From positions 44,885 to 108,884 of the forward strand of contig NZ_MLYO01000081.1 in assembly GCF_001866665.1 (NCBI RefSeq): a stretch of DNA of 64,000 bases. Direction: 5' to 3'. Positions 42,213 to 50,713 of this stretch are shown piece after piece. Positions within the stretch are counted from its first letter, which is position 1, and each line of letters starts with the position of its first letter. A program made the translations under genes and the position numbers. The notes below the pieces were generated by a model. It did no database searches. It had not been told where the DNA came from and was given only the letters and a program-made list of their open reading frames with translations. This stretch comes from Streptomyces monashensis. GTDB lineage: Bacteria > Actinomycetota > Actinomycetes > Streptomycetales > Streptomycetaceae.

Positions 42213-42420
42213 GGCCCGCCCGCCCGGCACCGCCTGTCCCAGGGGCGCCCGGCACACACTCCTCCCGCCGCACCGAGGGCGGCGGTGGATCCCGGGGCGC
42301 CGCCGCACATCCCGCGCGCCCGCTGCCGTACCGCACCCTCGCCGCCACCGGACACCCGACCCGCGACCCGACCCGAGGGCCGTCCGTCCGGCACCGCCCG
42401 GCACACACTCCTCCCGTCAC
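42177..42420 (+). repeat. Degenerate direct duplication of the reductase 3' end
   Basis: The bases around 42177-42267 (end of the reductase gene plus downstream DNA, including CCGCCACCGGACACC and GGCACACACTCCTCCCG) recur imperfectly at 42341-42416, shifted by about 149-164 bases. The remainder of the 434-bp gap before the cyclohydrolase gene shows no gene; it may hold that gene's own promoter. Confidence 0.55.
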
Positions 42421-42646
42421 CTCGGGGGGGTGCCGGCGCACACCCCCACGCGGCTGCTCCTCCCTGTCCCGGCTGCGCCTTCGCGACCCGGGCTCCCTCC
42501 CCGCTCGCCCCCTCCCGCGCCCGGCCTCGCCCGCGGGCCGGGAATCCCCACCACCGCCGCACGGGCGGCCGACGGGAGTTCGACGGCAGAACCCCGCGCC
42601 CTTCCCGAGTCACCCGACGGCAACCACGACGCGAAGAGAGACCCGC

Positions 42647-43303
42647 ATGCACAATCCCATCGACCCGCCTGTCGACCCCTGCACGGTGCGCACCCGGGTA
42701 CGGGTGCCCCTGCGGCTGCCCACCGGCCTCATGGCGGACGCCTGGGTGTCGACGTTCCACGGACTCAGCGACGGCGCCGAGCATCTCGCGGTGGAACTGG
42801 GCCCACCGGACCCGGGAACGCCGCTGGTCCGGGTGCACTCCGAATGCCTCACGGGTGACGTCCTCGGGTCCGCCCGCTGTGACTGCGGCCCGCAGCTCGA
42901 CGAGGCCCTGACCGCCCTCCGCGAGGCCGGCGGCGTGCTGCTCTACCTCCGCCAGGAGGGCAGGGGCATCGGCCTGTACCGCAAGCTCGACGCCTACCGG
43001 CTCCAGGACGGCGGCCTGGACACCTACGAGGCCAACCAGGCCCTCGGACTCGGCGACGACCTGCGGGACTACACCGTCGCCGCGCAGATGCTCCGAGCAC
43101 TCGGACACACCTGCGTGGACCTGCTGACCAACAACCCGGACAAGGCACGGCAGTTGACCGCACGGGGTATCACCGTGCGCCGCACGCACCCCACGGGCGT
43201 ACACATCAATCCGCACAACCGGGCCTACCTCACGGCCAAGGCCGAGAAGACCCTGCACACCATCCGTCTGCACGAGCGGACCGAGAAGGAGAAGATCGCA
43301 TGA
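42647..43303 (+). CDS. ribA: GTP cyclohydrolase II (RibA/ToxB-like)
   Basis: This 218-residue single-domain GTP cyclohydrolase II has zinc ligands Cys67, Cys78 and Cys80 (SECLTGDVLGSARCDCG), RQEGRGIGLYRKLDAYRLQD and LTNNPDKARQL. Tyr117 matches the Tyr in E. coli RibA (AYALQ) that goes with full conversion to the diaminopyrimidinone. It lacks the DHBP synthase domain of actinobacterial RibBA. It is coupled (ATGA) to a WD40 gene and then a SUMF1-like gene, the toxB-toxC-toxD order, so it probably feeds GTP into an azapteridine-type pathway rather than riboflavin. The ATG at 42647 was chosen; the frame upstream is non-coding. Confidence 0.92.
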   Translation: MHNPIDPPVDPCTVRTRVRVPLRLPTGLMADAWVSTFHGLSDGAEHLAVELGPPDPGTPLVRVHSECLTGDVLGSARCDCGPQLDEALTALREAGGVLLYLRQEGRGIGLYRKLDAYRLQDGGLDTYEANQALGLGDDLRDYTVAAQMLRALGHTCVDLLTNNPDKARQLTARGITVRRTHPTGVHINPHNRAYLTAKAEKTLHTIRLHERTEKEKIA

Positions 43304-45003
43304 TCCGCCATCAGGGACCCATCAGCGGTGTGGCCACCCACGGCGGCCGGTACGTGGCGACCGCCGGCTACGACAACCAGGTCGTCCTCTGGGACGCCGG
43401 TGCCGGGGAGCCGCTCGCCCGCGCCTTCCACGACCACCTCGCCAACCAGGTGGCCTTCAGCCCCGACGGCACCCGGCTCGTGACCTCCTCCAGCGACTAC
43501 ACCGCCCGGCTCTGGTCGGTTCCCGACCTGAAGCTGCTCGCGGTGTTCGCGGACCACAAGGACGACGTGGAGATGTCCGCGTTCCACCCGGACGAGGAAC
43601 TGATCGCGACCGCCTCACGCGATCACGTCGTCCGCGTCTACGACTTCGCGGGCACCCTGGTCCACACGTTCGAGGGGCACACCGCCGACGTCATCTCCGT
43701 GGAGTGGCTCCCGGCGGCCGGGGAACTGCTGTCGGCCGGCGACGACGGAACGGTCAAACGCTGGTCGCTCGCGGCGGGCACGCTCGTGGAGGAGGTCGAC
43801 CTCGGCGGCGTCGAGACGGACACCATCGCGATCACCCGCTCCGGCGTGGTGTTCGCCGGAAACGACGACGGCGCGATCATCCGCATCGACGGCGCAGAGC
43901 GGCAGCACTTCCCCGCGCACGACGCGGGCATCAAGCGCCTGGTGTACAACGCGGCCACCGGCGCCCTGGTCAGTCTCAGCTACGACCGGTCGCTGCGCGT
44001 CTGGGACACGGCCCGGGGACTGCGGCCCGTGCACACCGCCGAGTTCCCGGCCGAGGTGTGGGCCCGCTCGTGCGCCTTCCTCGACGACCGCGAACTGGTC
44101 TTCGCCACGTTCGGCTCCACCTACGCCGTCTACGACCTCACCGAGGGCCGGTGGGACACCGACCGGGTGCAGGGCACACCCTGTGTGAACGCCGTCGCCA
44201 CGCTGCCCGACGGCCGCAGGTACACGGTGGGCGACTCCGGCGTCGTCCGAGCCGGCGGCGCCGCCGTGGCGGAGACGGGCAGCCTGTGCAACTTCCTGGT
44301 CCACGTCGGCGGGCGCGTCCTGACCGGCGGTCAGCTGGGCCGGGTCTTCGACGCCGACACCGGGGAGGTGCTGTACCAGCACCGCTCACCCCTGAACTGT
44401 GCGGCGGCCTTCGACCGGGACGGCGTGCCGCACGTCGTCGTCGGTGCCTACACCGGCGAGGGGCTGGTCTTCGCGGTGCCGGCCGGCGGCGGACTGCGGC
44501 ATGTCGCGACACTGCCGCTGCACGCGAACGCGGTGAAGGGCGTGGCCTGCTCCGACGACACCGTCTTCGCCGTGTGCGCCGACTCCGCGGCCAGTTGGTT
44601 CAGCACGCGCACGCTGGAGGAGACGGCGCGCGTCGAGAGCGCGCACAGCAGGATCGCCAACGGCTGCGCGGCCCTGCCCGACGGCCGGTTCGCCAGCATC
44701 AGCCGGGACCGGGTGCTGCGGCTGTGGGACGGGCAGCGGGCCACCGCGGTGCCCACCCCGCACGACCACTCCGTCAAGTCCGTCGCCGCCTCCGCCGACG
44801 GAGCGCTGGTCGCGACCGGTTCCTACGCCGGACTGGTGGCCGTCTTCGACACCCGCACCGGCTCCTGGCCGCTCGTCACCAGGCCGACCACCGCCGGCAT
44901 CTCCTGTGTGCACTACACGGAGGACGGGGACCGGTTCCTGGCCGCCTCGTACGACGGCACCGTCTACGAGATACCGGCGCCCAGGGTGCCGCGGGGCGAG
45001 TGA
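43300..45003 (+). CDS. WD40 beta-propeller protein (ToxC-like by context)
   Basis: This 567-residue protein consists of WD40 repeats. Clear blades include AGYDNQVVLWD, SSSDYTARLWS, ASRDHVVRVYD, AGDDGTVKRWS, LSYDRSLRVWD and SRDRVLRLWD, and the length allows two propellers of seven. No enzymatic domain is visible and no signal peptide is present. WD40 proteins of similar placement are encoded in toxoflavin operons, where their role is not settled; a scaffold for the labile pyrimidine intermediates is one idea. Its start overlaps the cyclohydrolase stop, and its stop overlaps a possible GTG start of the next gene. Confidence 0.85.
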   Translation: MIRHQGPISGVATHGGRYVATAGYDNQVVLWDAGAGEPLARAFHDHLANQVAFSPDGTRLVTSSSDYTARLWSVPDLKLLAVFADHKDDVEMSAFHPDEELIATASRDHVVRVYDFAGTLVHTFEGHTADVISVEWLPAAGELLSAGDDGTVKRWSLAAGTLVEEVDLGGVETDTIAITRSGVVFAGNDDGAIIRIDGAERQHFPAHDAGIKRLVYNAATGALVSLSYDRSLRVWDTARGLRPVHTAEFPAEVWARSCAFLDDRELVFATFGSTYAVYDLTEGRWDTDRVQGTPCVNAVATLPDGRRYTVGDSGVVRAGGAAVAETGSLCNFLVHVGGRVLTGGQLGRVFDADTGEVLYQHRSPLNCAAAFDRDGVPHVVVGAYTGEGLVFAVPAGGGLRHVATLPLHANAVKGVACSDDTVFAVCADSAASWFSTRTLEETARVESAHSRIANGCAALPDGRFASISRDRVLRLWDGQRATAVPTPHDHSVKSVAASADGALVATGSYAGLVAVFDTRTGSWPLVTRPTTAGISCVHYTEDGDRFLAASYDGTVYEIPAPRVPRGE

Positions 45004-45008
45004 ACTCC

Positions 45009-45995
45009 ATGGCCAATCCCAATGAGTTGAGCGTCCGGGCGGCGATGGGCCTGCCCGAGTCCTTCGTCGACCGCGTCCCCCGGGACCTGCTGGCGGCCGA
45101 GTGCGCCCGACTGGCCGGACACGGCCCGAAGGAGCTGGCCGACGTCGCCGAGGACCCCGCGGCCGCCTTCCCGGCCCGGCTGGCGGCCGGCAGCCTGCTG
45201 GCCCTGGTCAAGGATCCGCGGATCGACGTGGACGATCCCGTGATGCTGGACGTGCCCGCGGGGCGTGCGCGGCTGGGACTGCCCGAGGAGCAGGTCGACG
45301 CCGTCACCGCACGCTGGGCCGGCGTGGGCGTGGAGCGTGACTGGATCGCCAAGGAGTGCCCGCCGCACGAGGTGGACATCGCGGCGTTCCGGATCGCCCG
45401 TTACCCGGTCACCCATGCCGAGTACCGCGTCTTCCTCGAGGAGAACCCGCAGGTCGCTCCGCCTTCGGCATGGCAGTTCGGTGTGTATCCCGCCGCCCTG
45501 GCGAACCACCCCGTGTGGACGGTGAGCCCCGAGGACGCCGACGCCTACGCACGGTGGCTGTCCCGCCGTACCGGACGGCGCTTCCGGCTGCCCTCCGAAG
45601 CGGAGTGGGAGTACGCGGCGGCCGGGCCCGAGGGCCGGGCGTACCCCTGGGGGGACACCTGGGACGACGGACGGGCCAACACCGTCGAGGCCGGTCCGCT
45701 GAGCACCACACCGGTGGGCGTCTACCCACGGGGACGCAGCCCGTTCGGGGCGGACGACATGGCCGGCAACGTCGAGGAGTACGTGGCCGACGACTACCGC
45801 CCCTACCCCGGGGGCGAGGCGGTCCTCGACGACCTGGCCCGTGCCGGGACCGGGTACCGGGTGGCGCGCGGGGGCAGCTTCACCCGCTACGGGGACCTGG
45901 CGCGCTGCCGGCGACGGCACGGCTGGTACCAGCGCTCCTTCTACGCGATGGGCTTCCGGCTGGCCGAGACACCTGCCGCGGACGGCGTCGGCTGA
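45009..45995 (+). CDS. SUMF1/FGE-like protein (ToxD-like by context), non-canonical active site
   Basis: This 328-residue protein has a formylglycine-generating-enzyme fold: IARYPVTHAEYRVFLEE, FRLPSEAEWEYAAAGPEGRAYPWGDTWDD, GADDMAGNVEEYVADDY and GGSFTRYGDLARCRRRHGWY to MGFRLAE. True FGEs have two copper-binding Cys after GGS (C-x4-C); here only one Cys (ARCRR) is present, so it is unlikely to modify sulfatases. Iron-type SUMF1 relatives such as EgtB show that this fold can support other oxidations, including C-S or N chemistry. A GTG at 45000 overlapping the upstream stop is an alternative start. Confidence 0.85.
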   Translation: MANPNELSVRAAMGLPESFVDRVPRDLLAAECARLAGHGPKELADVAEDPAAAFPARLAAGSLLALVKDPRIDVDDPVMLDVPAGRARLGLPEEQVDAVTARWAGVGVERDWIAKECPPHEVDIAAFRIARYPVTHAEYRVFLEENPQVAPPSAWQFGVYPAALANHPVWTVSPEDADAYARWLSRRTGRRFRLPSEAEWEYAAAGPEGRAYPWGDTWDDGRANTVEAGPLSTTPVGVYPRGRSPFGADDMAGNVEEYVADDYRPYPGGEAVLDDLARAGTGYRVARGGSFTRYGDLARCRRRHGWYQRSFYAMGFRLAETPAADGVG

Positions 45996-46027
45996 GCAGT
46001 GCGGGCGAAGTCCGCTCCGGTTCGGCA

Positions 46028-46044
46028 GCGCCCTGAAGGGGCGC
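46028..46044. repeat. Hairpin within a GGGGCGCGGGGAACTGCGCG-type intergenic element
   Basis: GCGCCC (46028-46033) pairs with GGGCGC (46039-46044). The following bases GGGGAACTGCGCGACCAGCC match an intergenic element that I recall as very common between Streptomyces genes. It lies between the convergent SUMF1-like and SARP genes and may act as a terminator. Confidence 0.55.
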
Positions 46045-46189
46045 GGGGAACTGCGCGACCAGCCAGGACGGCTCCGCAGCCGATCGACGGCACATCGCGG
46101 CACTTCCAGCGGAGCGCTCAGCCCTGTCGTCTCCCGCCGGTCCGCCGCGCGACCCGGCCCGGTGCCGCGTGCCGTCGTCCGTCCCGACG

Positions 46190-48055
46190 TCACGCGGCGA
46201 AGGCACGGGCCCGCCGTCCCCGGCCGGCGTCCTCGTTCACCCCGGCCGCCTCGTGCGCACCGAGCGCGAACGCGCGCACGAGGGGGTGGAAGCCGTACCG
46301 GCCGCTCCCGTCCTGCCGGATCAGGTTGGCGTGCAGCAGTCCGTCCAGGACACCTTCGGCCGCCTGGGGCGCCGTCTGCAGGAGCGCGGTGGCCTGCTCG
46401 TGCGTCAGATCGCGGGCGGGGTGCCGCGCCAGGAGGCGCAGGGCGGTGCGGAGTTCTTCGGGGAGGCTGTCGTACGACCGTGCCAGAGCGGTGGCGATGC
46501 TGCGCTCCGGTGAGTACAGCTCATGGACCCGTCCGCGTTCGTCCCGCAGCCGCTCGGCCAGGTCTGCGGCGCACCACGCCGGGCGCCGCACCAGCCGGGC
46601 CGCCGCGAGGCGCAGCGCCAAGGGCAGCCCTCCGCACAGCTCGACGAGTTCGTGCAGGTCGGAGGCGTTGTCCCCGCGGCCGGCCCCGAGGGCACGGCGC
46701 AGGAGTCGCAGCCCGTCCTCGTGCGGCAGCTCGTCCAGCGGGAGCCAGTGGGCGCCGTCCACGTCGGGCAGCCGGTACCTGCTGGTGACGAGTGCCAGGC
46801 TGTGCGGTGAGACCGGCAGGAGCAGCCGCGTCTGGTCGGCCGAGACGGCGTCGTCGAGGATCAGCAGCAGGCGCCGACGGGCGCTCAGGTCGCGCCACAG
46901 GGCGATCTTGCCGGCCAGGTTGCCGGGCTGCCGGTCCGCGGGCACCCCGAGGGCGCACGCCAGCATGTCCAGAGCGGCGCCCGGATCCAGCGGCGGACGC
47001 CCGCCCGAGTGGCCGCGCAGATCCAGATACAGCCGGCCGTCCGGATAGCGGTGGCCCAACTGGTGGGCGCCGCACACCGCCAGTGCCGTCTTGCCGCAGC
47101 CGGCCATGCCGTCGATCACGACGACGGCGGGCCGCGTCGCGCCGTGGTCCGCCAGTTCGGCGATCCGGGCGAGTTCCGCCCGGCGTCCGGTGAAGTCGCC
47201 CAGCACGGGCGGCAGGGTGATCGGCACACCCGGTCCCTGCGGGGCGCGCACCTCGGCGTGCTCCGCGGTCACCGCCCTTGGCGCACCGTCCAGGTCCGGT
47301 ACCTGGCGCAGAATGGCGTCCCGCAGCGCGGACAGCTGGGCACCGGGCGTGACTCCCAGCTCGTCGGCGAGCAGAGTGCGCAGGGAGTCGAACTCCTCGA
47401 GCGCCTCGGCCTGGCGACCCGACCGGTACAGCGCCAGCATCAGCTGGCGGCGCGGTGCCTCGCGCAGCGGATGCTCCGCGGTCAGACCGCGCAACTCGGC
47501 GACCAGAGCCGCCGACTCACCCTGCGCCAGCCGCAGGTCGAAGCAGTGCTCCATGGCCTCCAGCCGGCGCTCGGCCAGTGCCGTCGCCGTCGCTTCCGGA
47601 AACGAGCTGCGCAGCCCCTGGAGCACCTGCCCCCGCCACAGGGCGAGCGCCTGCCGCAGCAGGTCCACCGCCCGGTTGGTCCGCCCTTCCGCCTCGAGGC
47701 CCTGCGCCTCGCCCAGCAGACGGGCGAAGACCGCGGCGTCGAGCTGCTCCTCCTGCAGGTCGATGCGGTAGCCGCCGGCCTCGGTGGCGATCAGCCGGTC
47801 GCCCCCGGGTATGCGCCGCCGCAGCACGGACACCGCCTTGCGGACCTGGTGGCCGGCCGTCTCCGGGGGGTCGTCGTCCCACACCGCGTCCACGATGCGG
47901 TGCAACGGCACCACGCGGCCCGCCTCGAGCAGCAGCAGCCCGAGCACGCCCGCGGGCAGTGTGCCGCCGGGGTGGACCTGTTCGTCACCGCAGCGGATGT
48001 CCAGCGGTCCGAGGATGCCGAACCGAACCTGTTGCGCCAGCACGCTCCGCCCCAT
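46190..48055 (-). CDS. SARP-family activator with NB-ARC ATPase domain (AfsR-like)
   Basis: This 621-residue regulator has an OmpR-type DNA-binding domain (residues 8-98, VRFGILGPLDIRCGD to IATEAGGYRIDL), a BTAD domain (about 104-250, FARLLGEAQ to LGVTPGAQLSALRDAILRQ) and an NB-ARC ATPase with P-loop GMAGCGKT (316-323) and LLLILDD. The C-terminal TPR sensor of full-length AfsR is missing. SARPs bind direct heptamers with an 11-bp period; such repeats precede both the reductase gene and the PLP gene, so it is the likely pathway activator. The ATG at 48055 (MGRSVLAQQ) fits the domain start. Confidence 0.92.
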   Translation of the reverse strand: MGRSVLAQQVRFGILGPLDIRCGDEQVHPGGTLPAGVLGLLLLEAGRVVPLHRIVDAVWDDDPPETAGHQVRKAVSVLRRRIPGGDRLIATEAGGYRIDLQEEQLDAAVFARLLGEAQGLEAEGRTNRAVDLLRQALALWRGQVLQGLRSSFPEATATALAERRLEAMEHCFDLRLAQGESAALVAELRGLTAEHPLREAPRRQLMLALYRSGRQAEALEEFDSLRTLLADELGVTPGAQLSALRDAILRQVPDLDGAPRAVTAEHAEVRAPQGPGVPITLPPVLGDFTGRRAELARIAELADHGATRPAVVVIDGMAGCGKTALAVCGAHQLGHRYPDGRLYLDLRGHSGGRPPLDPGAALDMLACALGVPADRQPGNLAGKIALWRDLSARRRLLLILDDAVSADQTRLLLPVSPHSLALVTSRYRLPDVDGAHWLPLDELPHEDGLRLLRRALGAGRGDNASDLHELVELCGGLPLALRLAAARLVRRPAWCAADLAERLRDERGRVHELYSPERSIATALARSYDSLPEELRTALRLLARHPARDLTHEQATALLQTAPQAAEGVLDGLLHANLIRQDGSGRYGFHPLVRAFALGAHEAAGVNEDAGRGRRARAFAA

Positions 48056-48135
48056 CGCCGCGCGGGCTTGTGGCCCTCGGAGAACCCCTCGAACGCGGTC
48101 TCTGCAAAGAGAATTTGTATTGATCACGCATCTTA

Positions 48136-48150
48136 GTCGACCTGGTCGAC
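48136..48150. promoter_or_regulatory. GTCGAC repeat in the SARP/PLP divergent region
   Basis: GTCGAC-CTG-GTCGAC is a 15-base element, both directly repeated and self-complementary, 81-95 bases upstream of the SARP ATG. It may be an operator of the divergent promoter, though it could also be chance in GC-rich DNA. Confidence 0.3.
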
Positions 48151-48223
48151 GTGCTCTTCGCCGTGCCGCACGACGGCGTCGGCTCCCGCGCGCGGCCCGC
48201 CCGACCGGGGGTCCCGCGCGGCA

Positions 48224-48252
48224 GGAACGCAGCGGGAACCGAACGGGAGGTG
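48224..48252 (+). promoter_or_regulatory. SARP-box-like triple heptamer upstream of the PLP operon
   Basis: GGAACGC (48224-48230), GGAACCG (48235-48241) and GGAGGTG (48246-48252) repeat with an 11-bp period and 4-bp spacers. The first two copies share 16 identical bases with the site at 41554-41569. The element is 84 bases upstream of the TTG start of the PLP gene. Confidence 0.62.
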
Positions 48253-48335
48253 CGTCGGCGAGGCTGGGGCGCATCGGGGTCCTCATCGCGGTCCCCATCC
48301 CGGTTTTCGAAACTCGCAGCAGACGGAGGCGTCCC

Positions 48336-49370
48336 TTGGCCCGGCACACGGTCGCGGCACCGCCGCTTCAGGCCCCGCTCCGGCCGGAGGAAATGGATGT
48401 GGCTCCGCCCGACTACACGGCGCTGGAGGACCGCCATCCCGCCTTCCGCCGCTTCGGGGCGGCGCTCGGCGACACACGGCTGATCCCGCTTCCCGGCCCC
48501 GACGGCGGAGCCCGGCTGCTGGGCAAGTGCGAGTGGGAGAACCCCGCCGGATCCATCAAGGACCGGGTCGCCTATGCCCTGATGGGCGACGCGCTCCAGC
48601 GGCACGGCGACCGGCCGCTCGCCGAGCTCAGGGTCATCGAGTACTCGGGCGGCAACCTGGCCCGCGCGCTGTCCCTGCTCTGCGCCGACCTGGGCGTCAC
48701 CGCACGGTTCGTCCTGTCCTCGGCCAGCCCGCGCAGCCTCCTCGACGTCCTCGCGGAACGCGGGGCCCGGGTCGACCTCGTGGACAAGGAACGGGGCTTC
48801 CTCGAAGTGGTCGGGACCGCCCTGCGCACGGCCGCCGAGGACGACGGCTGGACGCTGCTGTACCAGCATCGCAACCCGGCCAACGTCCTGCTGCACGAGG
48901 CGACCACCGGCCAGGAGATCATCGGACAGCTCGGCGGAACGGAACCGGCGGCCTGGGTCGCCTCGATCGGGACGGGCGGCACGCTCGTCGGGGTGCTCCG
49001 AGCGCTGCGTACGGCCTTCCCGGACGTACGGGCCGTCGGCGTGACCCCGGCGGAACTGCCGTACGGCAGCACGGAACCGCCGAACGGCAGGCCGAAGTAC
49101 GCCGGTTCCGGTGGCATGGGCCACGGCATCCGGCAGCCCTTCGTCACCCTGCACGATCCCGAGGTCGAGCACCACACGGTCTCCTATCCCCAAGCCCTCG
49201 ACGGCATGGCCGAGTTCCGCCGGCTGACGGGGATCCGGATCGGCAGCTCGGCCGCCGCCAACTGGCTGACCGCCTGCCGGATCGCCGCCGCGCTGCCGCC
49301 CTCGCACACCGTGGTGACCGTGCTCCCCGACGCCGGGACGCCCGAGGAGTGGGAACACCTGGGCGGATGA
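48336..49370 (+). CDS. Cysteine-synthase-like PLP enzyme (beta-substituted alanine synthase)
   Basis: This 344-residue fold-type II PLP enzyme has ENPAGSIKDRVAYAL (Schiff-base Lys75), a substrate loop YSGGNLARALS in place of TSGNTG, and the phosphate-binding GTGGTLVGV. The C terminus has VVTVLPDAGTPEEW. It should replace the acetate of O-acetylserine, or a related leaving group, with a nucleophile. The altered substrate loop suggests a nucleophile other than sulfide. A serine acetyltransferase three genes on would supply substrate. The TTG at 48336 has an ideal GGAGG; the ATG at 48393 (Lys56) has its GGAGG only 2 bases away. Confidence 0.88.
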   Translation: MARHTVAAPPLQAPLRPEEMDVAPPDYTALEDRHPAFRRFGAALGDTRLIPLPGPDGGARLLGKCEWENPAGSIKDRVAYALMGDALQRHGDRPLAELRVIEYSGGNLARALSLLCADLGVTARFVLSSASPRSLLDVLAERGARVDLVDKERGFLEVVGTALRTAAEDDGWTLLYQHRNPANVLLHEATTGQEIIGQLGGTEPAAWVASIGTGGTLVGVLRALRTAFPDVRAVGVTPAELPYGSTEPPNGRPKYAGSGGMGHGIRQPFVTLHDPEVEHHTVSYPQALDGMAEFRRLTGIRIGSSAAANWLTACRIAAALPPSHTVVTVLPDAGTPEEWEHLGG

Positions 49371-49432
49371 GGCGATGACGTCGCCCATCTGGTCCCGCGC
49401 ACCATTCCCCTCGCGAAAGGCGATGCTCCGAC

Positions 49433-50713
49433 ATGGCACATCTGGTTCTCGTCGAATCCACGCCCACGGCCGGCTTCCAGATCGTGCGCACCGCGGCCGC
49501 ACTCGGCCACGAGGTGACCTTCTTCGCCCACGACCTGGCGCCCTACCTGGTCACCAGCGGGGCCGAGAAGGCGCTCGGCGAGGCCGCGGCAGTGCACACC
49601 GGCGTGGCCACGGGCGAGGCCGAACCGCTGACCCGGGCGCTGGCAAAGCTGCACGAACAACGGCCTGTCGACGGCCTGTTGGCCCTCAGCGACGGCCATC
49701 TCCTGCCGACGGCGCTCGCGGCGCGGCACCTCGGCATCCCCTTCGAGAGCCCGGAGACGATCGGCCGCCTGCGCGACAAGCACGCCATGCGGACCGCGCT
49801 GCGCCGGGCCGACGTCCCCCAGCCCGGCTTCCGGTCCGCCACCACCGTGCCGGAAGCGGTCGCGGCGGCGACGGCCCTCGGCTTCCCGGTGGTCGTCAAG
49901 CCCGCCGACGGCATGGCCTCCCTGCACGTGGGCGTGGCCGAAACTCCCGACCAGGTCGCGGCGCTGGCCGGGGCGATCACCTCCGCGCGAGGGTACGGCC
50001 GGGGCATCCGCAGCACCGGACGGATCCTGGTGGAACGGTTCGTCCCGGGCCCGGTGGTCAGCTGCGAGACCGTGACGTACGACGGGCGGCACCAGGTGTA
50101 CGGATGCGTCGACCGCCGCCTGGCCGATGGGCCCTTCCCGGTGGAACTGGGCGGCTGCTTCCCGGCGGAGCTGCCGCAGGGGACCGTCGACGACGTGGTC
50201 CGCGTGTGCACCGAGGCCCTGGACGCGGTGGGCCTGCGGCGTTCCCACGCCCACACCGAACTCGTCCTCGGCCCCGAAGGACCGCGGATCATCGAGATCA
50301 ACGGCCGGCTGATCGGCGGTCTGGTGCCCACGATGATGAACCATGTGCTGGACGGCGACATCTACGAGGACGTCGTCGAGCTGGCCCTGGGCCGGTCCCC
50401 CCGGCCGCCCGCCACCACCGGCGTCGGCTGCATCAGGGCCGTGACGGCACCGGTGGCCGGCACCCTGGAGGGCATCGACACGCAGGCGGTCCGCGCCGTG
50501 CCGGGCGTCCGGGACCTGGTGCTCCACGCGCGCACCGGCGGGCCCGTGCGCCCGCCCCGTGACAACCTCGACCGGCTCGGCTTCGTCATCGCCGCGGGCC
50601 CCTCCGCGGCCGCGGCCCGCGCCGCGGCGGACGCGGCACACGCGCGCGTGCGGGTACGGGTCGCCGCCGCGACCACGGACGTCCCCGCGGGCACTGCGGA
50701 GCCCGCCGTATGA
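49433..50713 (+). CDS. ATP-grasp ligase (L-amino acid ligase-like)
   Basis: This 426-residue ATP-grasp protein has an N-terminal Rossmann-like domain (HLVLVESTPTAGFQIVRTAAALGHEVTFFA), the ATP-binding FPVVVKPADGMASLHVGVAETPDQV, the metal-binding RIIEINGRLIGGLVPTMM, and a C-terminal LAL-type lobe (TAPVAGTLEGIDTQAVRAVPGVRDLVL). These ligases join a carboxylate, through an acyl phosphate, to an amine, typically making dipeptides. In this operon it could join the PLP-made amino acid to another amino acid or to a pyrimidine amine. It is coupled to the acetyltransferase gene (ATGA). Confidence 0.92.
   Translation: MAHLVLVESTPTAGFQIVRTAAALGHEVTFFAHDLAPYLVTSGAEKALGEAAAVHTGVATGEAEPLTRALAKLHEQRPVDGLLALSDGHLLPTALAARHLGIPFESPETIGRLRDKHAMRTALRRADVPQPGFRSATTVPEAVAAATALGFPVVVKPADGMASLHVGVAETPDQVAALAGAITSARGYGRGIRSTGRILVERFVPGPVVSCETVTYDGRHQVYGCVDRRLADGPFPVELGGCFPAELPQGTVDDVVRVCTEALDAVGLRRSHAHTELVLGPEGPRIIEINGRLIGGLVPTMMNHVLDGDIYEDVVELALGRSPRPPATTGVGCIRAVTAPVAGTLEGIDTQAVRAVPGVRDLVLHARTGGPVRPPRDNLDRLGFVIAAGPSAAAARAAADAAHARVRVRVAAATTDVPAGTAEPAV

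Noticed and set aside
42241..42420. A CRISPR-like array from the repeated CACACACTCCTCCCG
   Set aside because: There are only two imperfect copies inside a larger degenerate duplication, with no cas genes.
45009..45995. A working formylglycine-generating enzyme for a sulfatase
   Set aside because: The second active-site Cys is missing and no sulfatase gene is nearby.
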